Assembly (NCBI GenBank): GCA_001796965.1
Contig: MGOA01000001.1
Coordinates: forward strand, 1-6,370
Direction: 5' to 3'
Origin: Chloroflexi bacterium RBG_16_64_43
GTDB taxonomy: Bacteria > Chloroflexota > Anaerolineae > Anaerolineales > RBG-16-64-43
DNA: 6,370 nucleotides
Of this stretch, positions 1 to 4,703 are shown piece by piece; position 1 is the stretch's first letter; each line of letters begins with the position of its first letter. The notes under the pieces were generated by a model. The model ran no database searches and was not told where the DNA came from. It saw only the letters and a program-made list of their open reading frames with translations. A program made the translations under genes and the position numbers.

Positions 1-1499
1 GCAATGCGCTCGGCCTCGTCCAGCAGGCGCGCCCCGAGCCCCAGGTGTTGGACTGCACCCGCCTGGGTCTCGCCCAGGCTCAAGCTTTGGCCGTAAACGT
101 GCAGTTCACGGACGATGGCCGCACCGCGCAAGTCTGCCGCGAGCGCGCGCGGCGCCTCGGCCTGCGGCAAATGCAGCCTTAGGTAACCGGCCAATCGGTC
201 GTCGGGCGAATCGAACGAAAGGAAGTGTTCTTCGCCGCCGCCGGCCATGTACGTCAGGTCGTTCAGGCGCAACAGGCCGGGGTCCACCGGCCGCTCGCGC
301 ACTTCGCGGCAGCGGATGCATGTGCAGTCCAGCCCGCGCTGCCCCAGCGCACGCTGTGCCTCCTCGCGCAGGTTCGATCGCCGGTTGCCCGCGACCACGT
401 GGTGGGCAGGGATATCGCGCACCAGGCGGTTGACCCGGCAGTAGCGCGGGATCGTGGGCTTGATATCGACCATCATCTCGAGCAACGTCTCATACGAGTA
501 CGGAGTGTACTCGCCTCTTTCCCAGTAGGCGAAGAGCTCACTGTTGCGTAGGAGCGAGGTGGGGTAGATCTTCAATTCGTCCGGCCGTAGATTCGCATCC
601 GACCACAGCCTGGCGAAATCTGCCCGGTCGCGCTGCGGATCCGATCCGAGCAGGTTCGGCATCCAATGGGCGTGGATCTTGAATCCAGCCGCGCGCAGCA
701 GGCGGAATGCCTCCCGCGTGGCCTGCAGCGTGTGGCCGCGCTTGTTGAGCGCTAGGATTTCGTCATCGGTGGACTGCACTCCTACCTGGACTTTGGTCAC
801 GCCCAACTGACGCAGCCAGCGCAGCTCGTCCTCGTCGATGCGGTCCGGACGCGTTTCGATGACCAGGCCGACGTTGCGCCGCGCAGCGCGCGCGTTGGCA
901 GCCTGGGCCGCCTCGAGCGAGGGTGATTCACTTCCGTTGATCGCCTCCAGGCAGCGCTGGACGAACCAGGCCTGGTAATCGCGGCGGTAGGCGCTCCATG
1001 TTCCGCCCAGGATGAGCAGCTCGATCTTATCGGTGGGATGTCCGACGGCGGTGAGCGACTCCAGCCGGGCGCGGGTTTGGGCAAACGGATCGAAATCGTG
1101 CTGCCCTGCACGCATCGCCCCAGGCTCGTCGACCAAGTAGCTCTTGGGCATGCGCGCATCGGTGGGGCAGAATATGCACTCGCCGGGGCAAGGGTAAGGC
1201 TTGGTCAGCACGGTGACCGTGGCCACGCCCGAGAGCGTGCGCACCGGCTTCATGCGCAGGGCGCGCAGGAGAGCGGGCGATTCGGCGATCTCACCCGCGG
1301 CCACCATGTCGCGGTAAGCATGCACCAGCGCGTCTTTGGCGAGGTAGGAGCCCAAAGCCGGGTGGCGGTGCAGCGCCGCGCGCAGCGCAACGCCCCGCAC
1401 CAAGTCGTGCAAAACGGCACGCGCCGCGGTGCGGCGTGTCTCGTCGGTGTAGTCGCGTGCGCGCTGCCAAGCTTCTTCGCGCGAGGTAATGTCGCTCAT
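1..1499 (-). CDS. elp3: Elp3: tRNA wobble-uridine(34) carboxymethyl-modifying radical SAM/GNAT enzyme (C-terminus beyond the window)
   Basis: Elp3 uses a radical-SAM 4Fe-4S cluster and an acetyl-CoA-binding GNAT domain to place a carboxymethyl group on C5 of wobble U34 in tRNA; it is cytoplasmic. Reading left from ATG 1499-1497 gives 499 codons without a stop. Seen: the radical SAM motif CPGECIFC with Cys104, Cys108 and Cys111; GGTWSAYRRDYQ near 165-176; ETRPD near 215-219; KIYPT near 310-314; RVNRLVRDIP near 355-364; a zinc-type Cys cluster CTCIRC at 392-397; and a GNAT part with RELHVYG (464-470) and acetyl-CoA-binding QHLGLGARLL (484-493). Family members are roughly 460-550 residues, so only a few tens are missing. 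An in-frame ATG at 1520-1518 would add seven residues; I prefer 1499, although neither start has a ribosome-binding site. It is divergent from a Trm9-like methyltransferase. No key residue appears lost. Family assignment is firm. Confidence 0.96.
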   Translation of the reverse strand, partial: MSDITSREEAWQRARDYTDETRRTAARAVLHDLVRGVALRAALHRHPALGSYLAKDALVHAYRDMVAAGEIAESPALLRALRMKPVRTLSGVATVTVLTKPYPCPGECIFCPTDARMPKSYLVDEPGAMRAGQHDFDPFAQTRARLESLTAVGHPTDKIELLILGGTWSAYRRDYQAWFVQRCLEAINGSESPSLEAAQAANARAARRNVGLVIETRPDRIDEDELRWLRQLGVTKVQVGVQSTDDEILALNKRGHTLQATREAFRLLRAAGFKIHAHWMPNLLGSDPQRDRADFARLWSDANLRPDELKIYPTSLLRNSELFAYWERGEYTPYSYETLLEMMVDIKPTIPRYCRVNRLVRDIPAHHVVAGNRRSNLREEAQRALGQRGLDCTCIRCREVRERPVDPGLLRLNDLTYMAGGGEEHFLSFDSPDDRLAGYLRLHLPQAEAPRALAADLRGAAIVRELHVYGQSLSLGETQAGAVQHLGLGARLLDEAERI

Positions 1500-1504
1500 C
1501 CCTG

Positions 1505-1510
1505 TATAAT
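1505..1510 (+). promoter_or_regulatory. TATAAT -10 element between elp3 and the methyltransferase gene
   Basis: A perfect TATAAT stands out in GC-rich DNA, ending 8 bp before the ATG of the methyltransferase (1519). Initiation 7-9 bases downstream would give a leader of 0-2 bases. No clear -35 is visible at the usual distance (CGAGGT at 1482-1487). Read on the other strand, the same AT-rich core gives GATTAT (1511-1506), which could start elp3 transcription at about 1499. The plus-strand -10 is seen directly; its use in both directions is inference. Confidence 0.55.
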
Positions 1511-1518
1511 CGCCGGCC

Positions 1519-2241
1519 ATGGAAGCACACGTGGCCGCGCGGCTGCTGGCCCTCAATCGGGAATTCTACCAAACGTTCTCCGCGGACTTCGCTCAGACGC
1601 GGGAACGCCTGCAGCCCGGCATGGCGCGGATTGCTCGCGAAGTCACCGGCGACGTTCGCTTGCTCGATCTGGGCTGCGGGGGAGGGCAACTGGCGAGGCA
1701 TCTGCTCGCCGAGAAGGCGCCCAGCCTGTACCTGGGCCTCGACCTCAGCCTGCACCTTCTGCATCGCGCGCGCGGCGGGATTCTTCCAGAGGCGGGGCAC
1801 GCTCACTTTGCCTGCGCCGATCTCTCGTCATGCGCCCTGCCGCTGGGTTCGGCTGTGCGCTTCGACTGGGCGTTTCTCTTCGCCGTTCTCCATCACCTGC
1901 CCGGCTCTGAATTGCGCCTGCGCGTGTGCCAGGAGGCTCACCGCGTTCTTGTGCCCGGCGGCCGTCTGGCCCTTTCGAATTGGCAATTCACCCGCAGCGA
2001 ACGGCTGCTCCGGCGGATCGCCCCGTGGGCGGAGATAGGGCTGGGCGAGCACCAAGTTGACCCTGGAGATGCGCTGCTCGATTGGCGCCGCGGCGGACGA
2101 GGATTGCGCTACGTACACCAGGTGGAGGAAGCCGAGCGCCGGCTGTTGTGCCGCGCGGCCGGCTTCCGCGAACTAGAGGGCTTTGCCTCCGACGGCGAGG
2201 GCGGCCACCTCTCCGACTATGCCGTCTGGGAAGCCATCTAG
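1519..2241 (+). CDS. Trm9/ALKBH8-like class I SAM-dependent methyltransferase, probably acting on tRNA wobble uridine
   Basis: A 240-residue Rossmann-fold methyltransferase. Seen: motif I LDLGCGGGQLARHL (49-62), acidic residue of motif II in GLDLS (73-77), motif III ACADLSS (98-104), motif IV FDWAFLFAVLHHL (115-127), and the post-core segment RVLVPGGRLALSNW (142-155). Three features go beyond a generic enzyme and match the Trm9/ALKBH8 family as I know it: an N-terminal FYxxxxxxFAQTR (16-28) like the family's VYxxIAxHFSxTR; DALLDW (184-189) like its DVxVPW; and RYVHxxEEAE (197-206) followed by an aromatic/W end (234-237), like its RYYHxxxEGEL...W. Trm9 esterifies cm5U34 to mcm5U34, the step after Elp3, and elp3 is the divergent neighbour. 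There is no ribosome-binding site before ATG 1519, consistent with a leaderless message. Methyltransferase is firm; tRNA substrate is inference from motifs plus context. A small-molecule methyltransferase is the alternative. Confidence 0.9.
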   Translation: MEAHVAARLLALNREFYQTFSADFAQTRERLQPGMARIAREVTGDVRLLDLGCGGGQLARHLLAEKAPSLYLGLDLSLHLLHRARGGILPEAGHAHFACADLSSCALPLGSAVRFDWAFLFAVLHHLPGSELRLRVCQEAHRVLVPGGRLALSNWQFTRSERLLRRIAPWAEIGLGEHQVDPGDALLDWRRGGRGLRYVHQVEEAERRLLCRAAGFRELEGFASDGEGGHLSDYAVWEAI

Positions 2242-2259
2242 ACTACGGTTGCCACAGCC

Positions 2260-2287
2260 AAAACGCGCGCCGAAGGTTCGTCGCGCG
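2260..2287 (-). terminator. Hairpin terminator closing the minus-strand operon
   Basis: The 80-bp gap between two convergent genes holds an inverted repeat: arms 2264-2273 and 2278-2287 pair at 9 of 10 positions (one C/T mismatch) around a 4-base loop. On the minus strand the stem is followed at once by TTTT (complement of 2260-2263), as in an intrinsic terminator, 35 bases after the TAA of the 177-residue gene. On the plus strand there is no T run after it, so for the methyltransferase mRNA it would be at best a 3' end-protecting hairpin. The short T tract keeps this moderate. Confidence 0.55.
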
Positions 2288-2321
2288 AGAGAGAAGCGTG
2301 CTAGGAGTGCGTGAGGGAAGC

Positions 2322-2855
2322 TTAGGTTGCAGCAGCCTTGGAGATAACGCTCAGCCCCTCCACCATTTGACGATTGAAGAGCAGCACCGGTGCGCGGCTC
2401 ACAAGTTGCGGGAAGAACACCGGGATGAGAGTGGCGTTGTAGAGGGGGATGAAATCGCGATGGCCCTGGAAGATGGTCTCGGCAAAGTCGAACTTGCCGG
2501 GCGATTCCATCACGCCGAACATCTCGAAACCCTTGAGCCCGGCCCACACGCGATACGACACCAGGCGCCCGAAGCCGCCGCGGGCTACAGAAGGTGGGCC
2601 GAGGTCGCTGCGCTGCTCGAGCAGCACCGCCACCAGCCGCGATTTGACCGCGTCCCACGATTCAAAGCGGGCCACAGTCTCGGCCGGGCGATGCAGGCGA
2701 GCCAGCCACACCTCCACCACCTCGATCGAGGAGCCGGAGGTATCGTTGAGCACACCGATCACGCCCGAGGAAGAAACGGGGATCTTGCCTTTCACGCGGT
2801 AATGCGGCGTGATCAGTTCAACTGGAACATGAGTGGAGATCAGCTTGCTGTCCAT
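2322..2855 (-). CDS. Hypothetical protein, 177 residues, second gene of the REC-GAF operon
   Basis: I do not recognise the family with confidence. The ATG at 2855-2853 lies five bases after the TGA stop of the upstream REC-GAF gene, with only a weak GGTG before it, so translation is probably coupled to that gene. An upstream in-frame start at 2918 would overlap the neighbour by 58 bases and add arginine-rich residues, so I reject it. The protein has no signal peptide, membrane span or metal-binding motif. It looks like alternating beta strands: ELITPHYRVKGKIPV (13-27) then SSIEVVEVWLARL (42-54), and later KGFEMFGVM (108-116) then FIPLYNATLIPV (135-146) with VLLFNRQMVEGL near the end (157-168). 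The two halves have a similar strand pattern, which may be an old duplication. Context suggests it serves the same signalling pathway as the sensor protein, but no activity can be read from the sequence. Confidence 0.8.
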   Translation of the reverse strand: MDSKLISTHVPVELITPHYRVKGKIPVSSSGVIGVLNDTSGSSIEVVEVWLARLHRPAETVARFESWDAVKSRLVAVLLEQRSDLGPPSVARGGFGRLVSYRVWAGLKGFEMFGVMESPGKFDFAETIFQGHRDFIPLYNATLIPVFFPQLVSRAPVLLFNRQMVEGLSVISKAAAT

Positions 2856-2860
2856 AGGGG

Positions 2861-4516
2861 TCACACCGCACGGAAGGCGGCGTACAAAGTCACTCCATCG
2901 ATCGCGGTTTCGAGCCACACATGCCCGCCCGCATCACGCACCTGGCGGCAGGCCGCGCCCAGCGGGCTGACCGTAGGCCGCGAGGCGGCCTCTTCCCCGA
3001 GTTCGTCGAGTTCGCTCGAGCTAAGGCGGGGCCCGGAATCTAAGAGCGAGAGCGTCACCCACTCGCCGGGTGGCAGGCCCTCCGCCTGGGTCATGGTGAA
3101 CGGGCCGGAGGGCTCGCCGCTGCGCATGTGGAAGACGGCCAACGCCACGGGCTCGCCGCTCGAGCGGGCAATCGCCCAGCCCAGGAGAGTTTGCATGCCG
3201 GTCAGGGCGAGCTTGGGGTTGCCGAATACCGGGGGAAACTCCCCGGCCAACTGCGGGATGATGCCAATGTGTCTGAGCTCGGCCACGGGCCGGACGGCTT
3301 TGAGCGCTTCATCGACAACCCGTGGCAACGAAAACTGCTCGGAGCCGCGCGGGACCGGTGCGGCCGAAGGTTCGCTCGGCATCAGCTTGAGCAGCGGCTG
3401 CACCACCGCGCTCAGGCGCGCCAAACTGTCGCGATAGGGTGAGCGCGGCGCGACGCGCAGCAGCGAGTCGGTTTCCGTTGCAAGTACCTGCAGCGCTTGG
3501 CGAAACTCCGGCCCCAGCACCTCGCCCACGGCCCCCATGGGCTTGGACGGTGCAAGCGGCGCAGCCTCCGGCTGGTCCGGGCGCGCGGCCGGCTTGAGGC
3601 GCGAAAGCGCCAAGCTGGCGGTGTGGGCCAGCGCGCGGACGATGATCAGTTGGTGCTCGCCAAACCCCTGCCCCGCACTGCGGTTGTAAATGGCCAGCAC
3701 ACCCCCCACATGGCTTTCGATGAAGATGGGCATGTTGATCAGCGCCTGCACCATGTAAGCCGTCTTCACCCGAAAGCGACCTTCGCCGGGCGAGGGTTGG
3801 CGCACAAGCGGCTGGCCGGTGCGCACCACCTGGCTCACGAAGGTATCTGAGACGAGCTGATGATGCAGCAAGGCCCGCGTCTCGGGCGCCTCCTTGCTTG
3901 CTCGCAGGAAGACTTCGTTGGAGGTCGAGTCGATGAGGTAGATGCTCGCGTCTTCGGCGTGAGTGAGGAAGGCCGTCGCCTCCACCACCTGGCGCAAGAT
4001 GGCATCCACCTCGTGGCTTTGCAGGAGTACCCGCGAAACTTCGAGCAGGATGCGGTACTCCTCGTTCTGCTTGCGGAGTTGATCGGCGGCCAGCCTGAGC
4101 TTGGGCAGCGCTTGGCGCGCGCTCTGCTGGACGATCGCATCCCGTTGGACCGACATGATTGAATCGATGAGGGCTTCCGGCCGGTAGGGCTTGAGCAAGA
4201 AATCGCGTACTCCCAGGCGGAACAAATCGCGCCCCGCTTCCGGGCTGAGGCGGGCGGCCAGGATAATAGCCGGCGACTGGTCACCCCGGTCGCGGCGAGC
4301 GCGCAGCATGGTCAGGGCCATGCCTTGCAGCTGAGTGATATCCACCACGATGACGTCGGCAGGGGGCGAATCGGGGCGGGCCACCTCGGCCGCCAGGCCG
4401 TGGGGCATGAAGATCTCACGAACCAGCCATTCGCCTGATTCCGGCGCGTCGGCGATGACCAGCACGCGCGGGCGGGCGTGCACCTCCTCAGGTTTGGCTG
4501 ACCACACCAGGCTCAT
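2861..4516 (-). CDS. REC-GAF protein with a degenerate histidine-kinase tail (probable pseudokinase sensor)
   Basis: A 551-residue soluble signalling protein. Domains in order: REC receiver (about 16-125) with phospho-acceptor Asp59 in VIVVD and the conserved Lys109 in LLKP; an alpha-helical linker (about 130-165); a GAF sensor (about 165-305, from LLEVSRVLLQ to the closing RALAHTASLALSRL); a proline/alanine-rich hinge (about 308-330); and a histidine-kinase-shaped tail (332-551). In the tail the H-box reads GPEFRQAL, with Pro336 where the phospho-His should be. The N-box reads MQTLLGWAIARSS, with Trp447 in place of the ATP/Mg-binding Asn. The G1 box is DSGPR (493-497), and the G2 region reads PLGAACRQV, losing the first Gly. 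The REC also lacks one acidic-pair Asp (Ala22) and the switch Thr/Ser (Ala87). Kinase activity is therefore unlikely; a signal-sensing scaffold is more plausible. Start: ATG 4516 follows GGGGAG by 8 bases; the longer GTG start at 4540 has no such site. It heads a two-gene operon. Confidence 0.9.
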   Translation of the reverse strand: MSLVWSAKPEEVHARPRVLVIADAPESGEWLVREIFMPHGLAAEVARPDSPPADVIVVDITQLQGMALTMLRARRDRGDQSPAIILAARLSPEAGRDLFRLGVRDFLLKPYRPEALIDSIMSVQRDAIVQQSARQALPKLRLAADQLRKQNEEYRILLEVSRVLLQSHEVDAILRQVVEATAFLTHAEDASIYLIDSTSNEVFLRASKEAPETRALLHHQLVSDTFVSQVVRTGQPLVRQPSPGEGRFRVKTAYMVQALINMPIFIESHVGGVLAIYNRSAGQGFGEHQLIIVRALAHTASLALSRLKPAARPDQPEAAPLAPSKPMGAVGEVLGPEFRQALQVLATETDSLLRVAPRSPYRDSLARLSAVVQPLLKLMPSEPSAAPVPRGSEQFSLPRVVDEALKAVRPVAELRHIGIIPQLAGEFPPVFGNPKLALTGMQTLLGWAIARSSGEPVALAVFHMRSGEPSGPFTMTQAEGLPPGEWVTLSLLDSGPRLSSSELDELGEEAASRPTVSPLGAACRQVRDAGGHVWLETAIDGVTLYAAFRAV

Positions 4517-4524
4517 CGCCGGGT

Positions 4525-4530
4525 CTCCCC
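4525..4530 (-). promoter_or_regulatory. Ribosome-binding site deciding the REC-GAF start
   Basis: GGGGAG on the minus strand lies 8 bases before ATG 4516. This selects the ATG over the GTG at 4540, which would include the ribosome-binding site inside the coding region. Confidence 0.65.
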
Positions 4531-4582
4531 AATGCGCCACGGACCGCCCCGTTCGGGCCGCCCGGCGCCGGATTCGAGCTTG

Positions 4583-4612
4583 ATTCTACACTCTGCGATG
4601 GAGGAGCGCCAA
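4583..4612 (-). promoter_or_regulatory. Probable sigma70-type promoter of the REC-GAF operon
   Basis: On the minus strand, TTGGCG (4612-4607) and TAGAAT (4588-4583) are separated by 18 bp, predicting a start near 4576 and a leader of about 60 bases. The hexamers match consensus at 4 of 6 and 5 of 6 positions. A GATTC direct repeat (4571-4575 and 4582-4586, 11 bp apart) overlaps its -10 region. Confidence 0.5.
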
Positions 4613-4627
4613 TGGCAGAGATATAAT
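4599..4627 (+). promoter_or_regulatory. Probable promoter of the acyl-CoA mutase gene
   Basis: A perfect TATAAT at 4622-4627 lies 76 bp before the mutase ATG; the hexamer 17 bp upstream (TGGAGG, 4599-4604) is a weak -35. The predicted start near 4634 leaves a leader of about 70 bases. It overlaps the opposing REC-GAF promoter, so the two may compete for RNA polymerase. An ATG inside this element (4626-4628) is in frame with the mutase but has no suitably placed ribosome-binding site. Confidence 0.5.
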
Positions 4628-4670
4628 GAAACAACCGCGTGCGGGCGACAGGGCGGCAAGCGCGGGCAGC

Positions 4671-4691
4671 GCGCCAGGCAGCTCTTGGCGC
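4671..4691 (+). other. Leader hairpin abutting the mutase ribosome-binding site
   Basis: Arms 4671-4678 (GCGCCAGG) and 4684-4691 (CTTGGCGC) form an 8-bp stem with one G-U pair and a 5-base loop. The stem ends exactly one base before the AGGGAGG ribosome-binding site. It may affect ribosome access or mRNA stability. The roughly 70-base leader is too short for a full cobalamin riboswitch. Confidence 0.4.
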
Positions 4692-4698
4692 AGGGAGG
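4692..4698 (+). promoter_or_regulatory. Strong ribosome-binding site of the mutase gene
   Basis: AGGGAGG is followed after 5 bases by ATG 4704. It fixes the start there rather than at the in-frame ATG 4626 or the out-of-frame ATG 4700. Confidence 0.8.
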
Positions 4699-4703
4699 CA
4701 TGC

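Noticed and set aside
1038..1910. A 290-codon plus-strand frame across elp3 and the methyltransferase
   Set aside because: It is antisense to the radical SAM core of elp3 and out of frame with the methyltransferase; arginine- and alanine-rich translation without motifs.
2082..3437. A 451-codon plus-strand frame across the 177-residue gene and the REC-GAF tail
   Set aside because: It overlaps three better-supported genes, contains no domain pattern, and its start lies inside the methyltransferase gene.
4562..4571. Perfect 10-bp palindrome CCGGCGCCGG in the REC-GAF leader
   Set aside because: Short self-complementary GC runs are common in DNA of this composition; there is no partner copy or spacing pattern to support an operator.
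4626..4703. A longer mutase start at ATG 4626
   Set aside because: It is in frame, but it overlaps the TATAAT, lacks a ribosome-binding site at a usable distance, and adds a low-complexity Ala/Ser/Gly/Arg stretch; ATG 4704 has AGGGAGG at ideal spacing.
4634..4703. Cobalamin riboswitch in the mutase leader
   Set aside because: The leader is about 70 bases, far shorter than cobalamin riboswitches, and I see no B12-box-like sequence.
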